Positions 27,160 through 34,201 of a stretch of DNA of 62,742 nucleotides are shown piece after piece. Source of the stretch: an uncultured Eubacteriales bacterium (GTDB lineage: Bacteria; Bacillota; Clostridia; Oscillospirales; CAG-272); assembly GCA_900545935.1 (NCBI GenBank), contig URAP01000008.1:1-62742 (forward strand). Direction: 5' to 3'. Below the pieces are notes generated by a model. That model did not search any database, had not been told where the DNA came from, and saw only the letters and a list, made by a program, of their open reading frames with translations. The position numbers and the translations under genes are program-made. Each line of letters opens with the position of its first letter. The stretch's first letter is position 1.

Positions 27160-27744
27160 TGCCGCCGATACAAATGCAATACACATATTGACATATAATT
27201 CACCGACGAAAATATCTGTCGCAAACGGTTATTTTCTGATAAACACCCCAAATGAGCACCGACTCTGTTTCGATTATATCATACATAATTCAATTTGTAA
27301 ATACACGGAATTGTATTTTATACCAAAGTCATCATATACAATTATCCTAAGGCTATTGCATATATTAATTGCCTTTTTGATGTGATTTTCGCCATTATAT
27401 CACACGTCGATTTTATATAGGCAATAACAGTCGAAAAGAATCATGCATGCGAACCTCATATCTGATGTAGAATCAGTAAACAAAGACAAATACAAAAAAG
27501 TAGACAAATAAAACAAGGGGAAAGCGGCAAAGCTTCGATAGAAGCATAAACTCTGACACAACAAAATACCGCCATGGAATATCCATAGCGGTTGCTCATA
27601 CTGATATTATAATTCGGCTGCAAATAGGAAACAAAAGTCGTTCAAGGCACAAGAGCTTTTCCGCTTCGATTTACCTGTTTTAATAAGTTATCATAATAAA
27701 TCGGCGTGTCAAAAGCCTATTATCATCAATCGACCGACAGCACC
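27160..27744. other. Gene-free interval with one terminator-like hairpin
   Basis: This AT-rich stretch between the tracrRNA and the SLOG gene has no convincing coding frame. An inverted repeat ACCGC-ATGGA / TCCAT-GCGGT (about 27570-27595), with ATTTTGTT following on the minus strand, would terminate the SLOG gene. Another inverted repeat, AATTGTAT / ATACAATT (27309-27316 and 27336-27343), has no assigned role. Nothing else was recognised. Confidence 0.55.
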
Positions 27745-28257
27745 TCAGATATCAAGGCGCTGCTGTATGTCGTCCGGCGACAGACTGCCGAGATTGATTA
27801 TCTCGAGATTACAGCGCTTAGCATATTTCACAGTTCCTGCGGTCCCGCCGTTCCTGCGCCGGGCAAGATAGCAGATACAGACCGACGATGCATCTACAAG
27901 CGCGCGATTTCGCTGCTGCATGCATCCGCGCCCGTAGGTCTCGCGAATATATTCTACCGAGTCGGAAGCGAAAATTATGCTATTATATATATCAATGCTC
28001 TCATCATTCCACCCGGCAGTCTGATCGCGGCACGGAAGTATGAGATGAAGCCGGAGAAAGGGATACTTCTTCCGCAGAGATATGATGCGCAGCGCGGCGA
28101 GAGTATCAAAGCCGAGCGCTCCGCCGGCATAATAATCGGTGTAGCCGCGTTTGATAAGCTGCTCGACGGCGCTGTCGATACGTGCAGCAAGCTCGGCATA
28201 CTCGGCGCGAGATATTGCTCTGTGTCCGGTAAAGCAGCAGCTTGTCTCCCTACTCAC
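27745..28257 (-). CDS. SLOG / YpsA-like (DUF1273) protein
   Basis: About 170 residues. The N-terminal TSCCFTGHR motif and the GGALGFDTLAA segment match the DUF1273/YpsA branch of the SLOG superfamily, Rossmann-like proteins thought to bind nucleotides or nucleotide-derived ligands. LILPCRDQTAGW and MQQRNRALVDASSVCICYL also fit the family. The best start is GTG at 28257, after GAGAGGTGA; the frame runs open to a GTG at 28266. It stands alone between the CRISPR block and glyA. YpsA relatives include both housekeeping and conflict-related proteins, so the function is not assigned. Confidence 0.75.
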   Translation of the reverse strand: MSRETSCCFTGHRAISRAEYAELAARIDSAVEQLIKRGYTDYYAGGALGFDTLAALRIISLRKKYPFLRLHLILPCRDQTAGWNDESIDIYNSIIFASDSVEYIRETYGRGCMQQRNRALVDASSVCICYLARRRNGGTAGTVKYAKRCNLEIINLGSLSPDDIQQRLDI

Positions 28258-28394
28258 CGATCTCACCTCTCTTCTTAATTTACCTTATTGTACCACAGCG
28301 GGATACAAATTGCAACAAAAATCTGTTTCGGAGCTATCTGTACAGGCGCGATCAGGGAGATACTCTAAGCGCGGTGAACAATTCGAAGCTATAT

Positions 28395-28436
28395 AAAAAA
28401 TCAGTGCCGACAAAGCTATCATCGGCACTGATTTTA
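28395..28436. terminator. Terminator after glyA
   Basis: A perfect inverted repeat TCAGTGCCGA / TCGGCACTGA with an 11-base loop is flanked by A-run and T-run, followed by TTTTTTA on the minus strand. It lies just past the glyA stop. Confidence 0.88.
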
Positions 28437-28487
28437 TACTTTATAAATTATACGACACGCAAATCACGCCGGCATATCGGCGCAATA

Positions 28488-29729
28488 TCACTGCTCGTAG
28501 ATAGGATATCTGTCACAGAGAGCAACGACCTCGGCGGTCACGCTGTCGCGGCAGTTTTCAAAATCGGTCGCAACGAGCTTCATAAAGCGCGCGATCGACA
28601 CCATATCCTCCTCGGTAAAGCCGCGCGTCGTGACGGCGGGCGTACCTACACGGATTCCGCTCGTAACAAAGGGCGTTTCGGGATCATTCGGGATAGCATT
28701 CTTATTGACCGTAATATGTACCTCGTCAAGGCGGCGCTCCATCTCCTTGCCGGTGATGCCGAACGGGCGCAGGTCGATCAGCATAAGATGGTTATCGGTA
28801 TCGCCGGAGACGATACGGAAGCCCTCATCCTTCAGAGCGTTGCAGAGCGCCTTTGCGTTTGCGACGATGCGGCGCTGATAATCACGGAATTCCTCGGTCA
28901 TTGCCTCGCCGAAAGCGACAGCCTTAGCTGCAATAATATGCTCGAGCGGACCGCCCTGAGTGCCCGGAAATACAGCCTTATCAATCTGCTTTGCAAGCGC
29001 CTCCTTACAAAGAATAAGTCCGCCGCGAGGGCCGCGCAGAGTCTTATGCGTCGTTGTGGTAACAACATCGGCATACGGTACGGGGCTCGGATGCAGTCCC
29101 GCAGCAACGAGTCCGGCAATGTGCGCGATATCGACCATCATATATGCTCCGACCTCGTCGCATATCTCTCTTATTCGGGCAAAGTCGATGGTTCTCGAAT
29201 ATGCACTCGCGCCCGAAATGATCATCTTAGGCTTGCACTCGAGAGCGGTGGCTCTGAGAGCGTCGTAATCGAGCATCTCGGTATCGTCCGATACATTATA
29301 GGGGATGATATTGAAGTACTTACCGGAAATATTTACGGGCGAGCCGTGAGAGAGGTGTCCGCCGTGAGCAAGATTGAGTCCCATAACGGTATCTCCAGGC
29401 TGAAGAAGCGCGAAGAAAACGGCAAGATTCGCCGATGCGCCGCTGTGCGGCTGAACATTGGCATGATCTGCGCCGAACAGCTTCTTTGCGCGGTCGCGCG
29501 CAATGTTCTCGACGATATCGACATACTGACATCCGCCGTAATATCTCTTTCCGGGCAGACCCTCAGCATACTTATTGGTAAGCACGGTCCCCGCTGCGAG
29601 CAGCACGCCCTTAGAAACAATATTCTCGGAGGCTATCAGCTCGATGTTATGACGCTGACGCTCAAGCTCAAGCGAGCAGGCATCATAGACCTCTTTATCA
29701 TACGCGGCAAGTTCATCAAAAAAATTCAT
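28488..29729 (-). CDS. glyA: Serine hydroxymethyltransferase
   Basis: 413 residues. It interconverts serine and glycine with tetrahydrofolate, feeding one-carbon units to purine and thymidylate synthesis; PLP enzyme, cytosolic. Motifs: ELIASENIVSKGVL, GKRYYGGCQYVD, HSGASANLAVF and VTTTTHKTLRGPRGG, where the Lys binds PLP. The start at 29727-29729 follows AAGGAG; the frame opens further up without a ribosome site. It is preceded by a ZTP riboswitch and a consensus promoter, and stands as a single-gene unit. Confidence 0.97.
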   Translation of the reverse strand: MNFFDELAAYDKEVYDACSLELERQRHNIELIASENIVSKGVLLAAGTVLTNKYAEGLPGKRYYGGCQYVDIVENIARDRAKKLFGADHANVQPHSGASANLAVFFALLQPGDTVMGLNLAHGGHLSHGSPVNISGKYFNIIPYNVSDDTEMLDYDALRATALECKPKMIISGASAYSRTIDFARIREICDEVGAYMMVDIAHIAGLVAAGLHPSPVPYADVVTTTTHKTLRGPRGGLILCKEALAKQIDKAVFPGTQGGPLEHIIAAKAVAFGEAMTEEFRDYQRRIVANAKALCNALKDEGFRIVSGDTDNHLMLIDLRPFGITGKEMERRLDEVHITVNKNAIPNDPETPFVTSGIRVGTPAVTTRGFTEEDMVSIARFMKLVATDFENCRDSVTAEVVALCDRYPIYEQ

Positions 29730-29788
29730 ATCGCAACTCCTTCTTTCCTTCTCGAAATCTCCCTCGCGCGGCACACCGCGCTGCGTCT

Positions 29789-29903
29789 AAAAAGGGCGCA
29801 CCCTCCCGCTAAAAAGAAGGTACGCCCAGACGGTCGGCATTTTCTGTTCTCTGCTCCCCCGCGGTATGTCCGCGATGTTCCGTCAGTCACAAAGAACTTC
29901 TGT
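29789..29903 (-). promoter_or_regulatory. ZTP (pfl) riboswitch with terminator, upstream of glyA
   Basis: On the minus strand the leader holds TGACTGACGGAA, then CCGCGGGGGAGC, and after a linker GCCGACCGTCTGGGC (29824-29838), which match the two conserved halves of the pfl/ZTP aptamer. The last GGGC is also the first part of a terminator stem (GGGCGTACC with GGGTGCGCCC, ending in TTTTT at 29789-29793). Aptamer and terminator thus exclude each other, as in known ZTP switches. ZTP or ZMP, signals of folate shortage, would turn glyA on. Confidence 0.87.
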
Positions 29904-29907
29904 GCCT

Positions 29908-29936
29908 ATTATAGCATATGCCGCGAGGTATGTCAA
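29908..29936 (-). promoter_or_regulatory. Promoter of glyA
   Basis: TTGACA (29931-29936), 17-base spacer and TATAAT (29908-29913) on the minus strand, all consensus. Transcription starts near 29902, at the beginning of the ZTP riboswitch. Confidence 0.88.
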
Positions 29937-30055
29937 GCCGGAAATATAGCGTTTTCGCAAATATTCGATCCCGCTGCTCTCCGCTATCAAACAAAGACGG
30001 AGGGCTGCACCGATATGCTTTGCTTCGGCTGCGCGGAATGCAGTATAATATGCGG

Positions 30056-31315
30056 TTATCGCTTTTTGTCCGAGTCGTCGCCGAGCCTGCCGAGCACCTC
30101 AAGCTCCTTTTTCAGCCGATGGCGCGAGCCGAATGCTCTTACCGTCAGTCGGCGCAGTGCAAACAGCACTATCATATACGGATGCTTATCGAGGTACGGA
30201 AAATGCTTATGATACCATGATACGGGCGGGAATATACGGCGGCAGATATAGCCGAGCTTCCCGCGCAGCGACAGCTCCATGTCACCGCCGCGGATCTGAA
30301 TATCATTCTTCATACCGTTCTCTATTGACCCGTGCACTCCGCCCAAAAAGCAGGAATCGACAAGAGCGGACTCCTCTGTGTCAAGCCTAGCAGATATCTC
30401 GTCGGGCGAAGCCGGTCGATCAAACAGATCGACCGCCGTTCTTCGCAGAAGCGACTCAAAACGGTCAAGCCCAAGCTCTCTCAGAATTTCGGCTGTTTCT
30501 TCATCGAGACAGCTGCCGCGTGCATGATCAATAAGATAAGCATCGCACAATGTTCTGATTCCGGTGCCGAGCGAGATATAATGTCCGTATGTATGAGAGA
30601 TAAAATAAACGTATTCATCCGAACAGGTCATTTTCCTCTCATAGCAGCGTCGGTCGGGTGAGCTGTCCGCCCATGTCAGGCGATCGGATATATCGTCAAA
30701 ATACCATCTTACCCGCTTATCAAGAAAATCCCCTATAAGCCCGACATGAATTTCAAAGTTATATATCGGCTGCTTTAGGTAAACATCGTGGTGCTCGGCG
30801 GGCTTTGAAAGCGCAGTGTATCCGCGCCGCAGCATAAGCTCGTGTACCCTGTCTCTGCCGCACGGGTCGATCAAAATATCGTTATCCGACATTTCGCGCA
30901 TTCCTATCCCGGGATAGAGCGACTTGAGCCCTATGCCCTTCAGCGGCAGATACCATATCTTCATACGGTCAAGCTCTCGAAAGATCTCGGCGCGCTCGCT
31001 GTCGAGCAGCATTATCTTGCGAACAGCCTTGTCCTTTCGCTCGCGCAGCTTTGAGAGAGCCTTTGCGGCGGCTTCATCTCCGAACACATCGCCCGTGCCG
31101 CCGGCGCCCGAAAAGGCAGGAGCTTCTGCGGCAGTACCGTACAATCCTGCGGCGCTCAGCGCGGAAAAGCACAGTGCGGAGATATTCTGCCTTTTGGCTT
31201 CCGCAACAAGCTCGGGAATATCCGCCGCACGTATATATTCCGCCTGCGGGGCAGTCCCGCCGAGCGCGGAAGCAAGAAGATATATCAGCACAGCCTGATT
31301 CTGTGTCATGCTCAC
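30056..31315 (-). CDS. Nucleotidyltransferase-like protein (NTP_transf_5 type)
   Basis: 419 residues. It matches the uncharacterised nucleotidyltransferase family seen in peptide-modification and polysaccharide loci. The core is LKGIGLKSLYPGIGMREMSDNDILIDP, where SDNDILID supplies the pair of acidic metal ligands. EIHVGLIGDF and SHTYGHYISLGTGIRTLCDAYLI follow. No membrane segment. GTG at 31315 is taken as the start: it overlaps the upstream stop (GTGA) and follows AGGAGG. Last gene of the HprK-like, PqqD-like, S26-like, nucleotidyltransferase operon. In known lasso-peptide loci, HprK-like kinases and such transferases can decorate the peptide; a similar role here is inference. Confidence 0.78.
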   Translation of the reverse strand: MSMTQNQAVLIYLLASALGGTAPQAEYIRAADIPELVAEAKRQNISALCFSALSAAGLYGTAAEAPAFSGAGGTGDVFGDEAAAKALSKLRERKDKAVRKIMLLDSERAEIFRELDRMKIWYLPLKGIGLKSLYPGIGMREMSDNDILIDPCGRDRVHELMLRRGYTALSKPAEHHDVYLKQPIYNFEIHVGLIGDFLDKRVRWYFDDISDRLTWADSSPDRRCYERKMTCSDEYVYFISHTYGHYISLGTGIRTLCDAYLIDHARGSCLDEETAEILRELGLDRFESLLRRTAVDLFDRPASPDEISARLDTEESALVDSCFLGGVHGSIENGMKNDIQIRGGDMELSLRGKLGYICRRIFPPVSWYHKHFPYLDKHPYMIVLFALRRLTVRAFGSRHRLKKELEVLGRLGDDSDKKR

Positions 31316-31770
31316 CCACTCCTCCTGCCAAATGTTCTTTTCAGAAAATGCGCGGCACGTATCGGCAATGCACCGAGTCTGCGCAAAGCTATCCTGAATC
31401 TATACGGCTTACAGTACAGCGCAACATACAGACGGTATCCAAGCTCCGCGGTACTGTGCTCGCGTCCCCTGCGAACATAGCCGGTCATAACGCCGATAAC
31501 ACACTCGCGCGGTATATTTCGCTCGACCGAGACGCAATTGTCACCGAGAATATCATACCCGCCGTCATGTACGGAGATTATCCTGTGCAGCACATAGGAC
31601 TGCGGCGGGCGGGTATACAGCACGACATCCCACCTGCGGCAGAGCTCGCCGGGATGCAGTGCGCGAACGGTAAAGGTATCCCTGCCCTGTCTTATCAGCG
31701 GGAGCATACTGACACCGACATTCTTGTATGTCAGCTCGCCGTATTTTGCAAGGTACTCCTCATATGTCAT
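31312..31770 (-). CDS. S24/S26-family (signal-peptidase-like) protein without membrane anchor
   Basis: 152 residues. The signal peptidase core is present: the nucleophile motif GVSMLP (Ser21), DVVLY, VLHRIISV (His62) and ILGDN (Asp77). The His in place of the bacterial Lys base makes it like the Sec11/SipW Ser-His type. No transmembrane helix is seen at either end, unlike true signal peptidases, so it may act in the cytosol on a peptide made by this locus, or may need a partner. Its start overlaps the PqqD stop by four bases (ATGA) and its stop overlaps the transferase start, so the operon is tightly coupled. Confidence 0.8.
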   Translation of the reverse strand: MTYEEYLAKYGELTYKNVGVSMLPLIRQGRDTFTVRALHPGELCRRWDVVLYTRPPQSYVLHRIISVHDGGYDILGDNCVSVERNIPRECVIGVMTGYVRRGREHSTAELGYRLYVALYCKPYRFRIALRRLGALPIRAAHFLKRTFGRRSG

Positions 31771-32024
31771 TCTTCGATAGCTCCGACCGAGCGCAGCTTT
31801 TCAATGACCCCCTCTGCATCGGCGCGCAGCTGCTCGCGCGGCGCATCATATTTTTCAAACATAGCGTCCGCTATCTCATCGAGCGTCGTATCATGACGGA
31901 GCAGCTCTACGATAAATGCCGAGGTACTGTTATTGCGTATAACACCCGAGAATTCGCACGAGGTATCAACAAGCACCTGCTCGCCGTCGCTCTCATGAGA
32001 AATATAGGTATCCTTTAGCTTCAT
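31767..32024 (-). CDS. PqqD-like peptide-binding protein
   Basis: 85 residues beginning MKLKDTYISHESDGEQVLVDTS. It resembles the PqqD / RRE (RiPP recognition element) family: a short N-terminal beta hairpin, then IRNNSTSAFIVELLRHDTTLDEIADAMFEKYDAPREQL helices and a C-terminal LRSVGAIEE end. Such proteins bind leader peptides and present them to modifying enzymes. The start is fixed by AAAGGAAA and lies one base after the HprK-like stop. In lasso loci, PqqD-type B1 proteins bind a YxxP motif; the small gene at 34064-34174 encodes one. Confidence 0.8.
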   Translation of the reverse strand: MKLKDTYISHESDGEQVLVDTSCEFSGVIRNNSTSAFIVELLRHDTTLDEIADAMFEKYDAPREQLRADAEGVIEKLRSVGAIEE

Positions 32025-32025
32025 T

Positions 32026-32778
32026 TCAGTTTCCTTTCTGCTGTGATGCGCTCTGCATTCCGAGATATGCACAGCTTGCGGCACATGATTCCATGTTGCA
32101 TTGCAGCGACCAAAGCGGAACAATCTCCGCAATGCGGTCGACAAGCTCAAGTGTACGGACAAGCGTAGCCGGATCATGCGGACGGTAGGTCTGTCCGAGC
32201 AGTGTAGGATATACCTGTCTGCGCTCGGCAGGAAAAATGCTGTTCTGCTCCGCGCGTCCGAGAACACACAGTCCGCGCAGCGGTACGGATGCATTTGTGC
32301 CGAGCCGATGCTTGCCGTTCCAAGGCGTGCCGTAAGCGATCACACTGCCGGCATCAATATGCAGCAGCGGCTTGTCGTCGTTTATCATAACAACGCGGTC
32401 GCCGAATCGCTCACGCCAAAGCCTCGTGTGGGTCGATTTTCCCGTTCCGCTCTTTGCGGTAAAGAGATATCCATCGCCGTCAATGGCGAGCGCCGAGCCG
32501 TGAAACAGCACCGTATCATAGCTCGGCATACGCTCCGCTATCTTGCGGTAGACCGCGAGCGTCTCAAGGTACGGATCGCCGAATTCGATACCCGAGTGTC
32601 CCTCGGCAGCGACGGTGCACTCGACTGCCGCGCGCTCACGCGCAATGTCCTCATCGGATATATCGACCGTAAAGTCTGCGCGGCGGCGGTCATAACAGAT
32701 ATAATCCGCACAATATTTCTCTATATACGGATAGATATTATTAACAGCTATCCTGATGTCTGCGAGCTTGATTATCAT
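32026..32778 (-). CDS. HprK-like (HPr kinase fold) protein
   Basis: 250 residues. The Walker A loop AKSGTGKST (about 108-116) is followed by HTRLWRERFGDRVVMINDDKPLL, the HprK-type pattern with two Asp after the core strand. It is shorter than true HPr kinase and lacks its N-terminal domain. FHGSALAIDGDGYLFTAKSG is typical of the HprK-related proteins found next to PqqD-like genes in peptide-modification loci, some of which phosphorylate lasso precursors. First gene of the operon, 18 bases downstream of the expected transcription start. It is unlikely to be the catabolite-repression HprK. Confidence 0.82.
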   Translation of the reverse strand: MIIKLADIRIAVNNIYPYIEKYCADYICYDRRRADFTVDISDEDIARERAAVECTVAAEGHSGIEFGDPYLETLAVYRKIAERMPSYDTVLFHGSALAIDGDGYLFTAKSGTGKSTHTRLWRERFGDRVVMINDDKPLLHIDAGSVIAYGTPWNGKHRLGTNASVPLRGLCVLGRAEQNSIFPAERRQVYPTLLGQTYRPHDPATLVRTLELVDRIAEIVPLWSLQCNMESCAASCAYLGMQSASQQKGN

Positions 32779-32802
32779 TGCGCAGCCTCACTTTCCGTCG
32801 AT

Positions 32803-32831
32803 ATTTTACCACGTCAGGCACGTTCCGTCAA
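32803..32831 (-). promoter_or_regulatory. Promoter of the HprK-PqqD-S26-transferase operon
   Basis: TTGACG (32826-32831), 17-base spacer and TAAAAT (32803-32808) on the minus strand. Transcription would start near 32796, giving a very short leader to the HprK-like start at 32778. Confidence 0.75.
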
Positions 32832-32938
32832 CCTTTTTTATGCAGCACAGAAAGCTGATTTACACCACGAGCCGTCTATTTATTTGTTTTGCGGCTCGGG
32901 TTTCACCGCAGCATGGCGGCATCTGCCGAAACAGGAGA

Positions 32939-33985
32939 TCAGCGCTTCTCCGCCCCGTCCTTGGATACGCCCTTCCTTCTGCGAATAACAAGAACGGCGC
33001 ATATTGCGATAACAGCGGCAGCCGATGCCGCGCATACGGCAATAAGCACCCCGTGTCCTTTCGTTTTTCCGGGCACCGTCCCTGCATCGCCGTAAGCAGT
33101 AGTGTCGGCTGCCGTCTCCGCCTCATCGGACAGGCGGAAGCGCTTTTCACCGCCTGCGCCGTCGGGATATACCACGGTCAGACCGTCGTCCTCAAGGCGG
33201 ACGCAGTCGCCGTTTTCGTCGGCTATTATGATTCCGTCCTCACCCTCGGAAAGACCGTATTTCCTGCTCCGGTCTATTACCGTAATATTTCCGCTGCGGT
33301 CGATCATTATGAGATTGCCGGTGTTGTCTACGGTAATAGTACAGCCGTTCGCCGCGGATATGCCTTTTTCGGCAAGGGTGCCGTCGCTGTCGACGTCTAT
33401 CTGATCTCCCGCGCCCGACCAGCTGTTTCCGGAGCTGCTCACGCCGCTGCCGCCGGGGCCGCCGATATCCGAGCCGCCTGCGGAGCCATAGGTTCTCGGC
33501 GTGCCGGGATCGGACGTGACTGCATTATTCGGCGCAGTCGTGTCGCTCGGTATGTACTTTCCGCTGTCGGGATCGACATAGACGGGATAGTCCTCTATGA
33601 TAACACATCCGCTCGGCACGCGCGGCGAGATACTGCGCGACTGCAGCACAACGACACGAAGCTGAGAAAGCCCGGCGAGCAGCGAATCGTCTATCTCCGT
33701 CAAAGTATCCGGCAGAGTCAATTTTGTGACCGGCAGATCTGAGCGAAATATCCGCCCGCGAAGCTCGGTAACTGTCCTGCCGCCGAGACTGCTCGGGATA
33801 ACTATCTCGCTCTCCGAGCCGAAATATTCGATTATCGCCGCCTCTTCGCCCGATATGGTATATTTGAAATACCCCTCGGAATACACAGTCTCGGCAGATA
33901 TCGAAAAAGGCAGAAGAGAGAGCAGCAGAAGCGACAGCAGCAGAAGTGATGCCGTGCGCATGCTTTTATTTATTTTCGTTTTCAT
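32939..33985 (-). CDS. Membrane-anchored leucine-rich repeat (BspA-like) surface protein
   Basis: 348 residues. An N-terminal signal peptide (about 1-31, very Leu-rich, ending ISAE) is followed by a short BspA/LRR_5 type region (IVIPSSLGGRTVTEL, KLTLPDTLTEIDDSLLAGL). Next are a Gly/Ser-rich linker (about 165-200) and a domain with repeated Asp/Gly strands (NTGNLIMIDRSGNITVIDR). One transmembrane helix (about 312-332) and a basic tail RRRKG complete it. It should be cell-surface exposed and membrane-held. Its start lies only about 17 bases after a terminator, so it seems to depend on read-through from the upstream peptide and giant-protein genes. Confidence 0.8.
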   Translation of the reverse strand: MKTKINKSMRTASLLLLSLLLLSLLPFSISAETVYSEGYFKYTISGEEAAIIEYFGSESEIVIPSSLGGRTVTELRGRIFRSDLPVTKLTLPDTLTEIDDSLLAGLSQLRVVVLQSRSISPRVPSGCVIIEDYPVYVDPDSGKYIPSDTTAPNNAVTSDPGTPRTYGSAGGSDIGGPGGSGVSSSGNSWSGAGDQIDVDSDGTLAEKGISAANGCTITVDNTGNLIMIDRSGNITVIDRSRKYGLSEGEDGIIIADENGDCVRLEDDGLTVVYPDGAGGEKRFRLSDEAETAADTTAYGDAGTVPGKTKGHGVLIAVCAASAAAVIAICAVLVIRRRKGVSKDGAEKR

Positions 33986-34002
33986 TCTGTTTTCTCCGAA
34001 TC

Positions 34003-34043
34003 AAATTAAAAATAAGGATGGCAGGCTTTCGCCTGCCATCCTT
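34003..34043 (-). terminator. Strong terminator between the small peptide gene and the LRR gene
   Basis: A perfect 13-base stem (AAGGATGGCAGGC / GCCTGCCATCCTT) with a GAAA tetraloop is followed by ATTTTTAATTT on the minus strand. It ends most transcripts after the 36-residue peptide gene. The LRR gene right behind it has no room for its own promoter. Confidence 0.92.
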
Positions 34044-34063
34044 CCGAGAATACCAAATATAGA

Positions 34064-34174
34064 TCAGTCGTCTCTATCTCCGTCGATATCGCCGGATGCA
34101 CCGGATGCGGTAATAACATCCTCGGACTCAAAGAGAACGATCTCGGTTTCGGGAGCTAAATACTTTTCCTTCAT
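34064..34174 (-). CDS. Small acidic peptide with YxxP motif, possible RiPP-type precursor
   Basis: 36 codons, ATG at 34172-34174 behind AGAAAGGAAA, stop TGA at 34064-34066. The peptide begins MKEKYLAPETEIVLF, continues with ESEDVITASG and ends in an Asp/Gly-rich tail DIDGDRDD. The KYLAPE segment gives a YxxP motif like that in lasso-peptide leaders, where it is read by PqqD-type proteins. A short leader-like part followed by a small variable tail also fits a precursor peptide. It lies 27 bases after the giant surface protein gene in the same transcript and directly before a strong terminator. Coding status rests on the ribosome site, position and composition; a role as substrate of the downstream PqqD/HprK operon is inference. 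Confidence 0.65.
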   Translation of the reverse strand: MKEKYLAPETEIVLFESEDVITASGASGDIDGDRDD

Positions 34175-34201
34175 GGTTTTCCTTTCTGTACTTTCCGGGT
34201 A

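Noticed and set aside
32026..32778. True HPr kinase/phosphorylase of catabolite repression
   Set aside because: Too short, lacks the N-terminal domain, and its operon partners are PqqD-like and S26-like genes.
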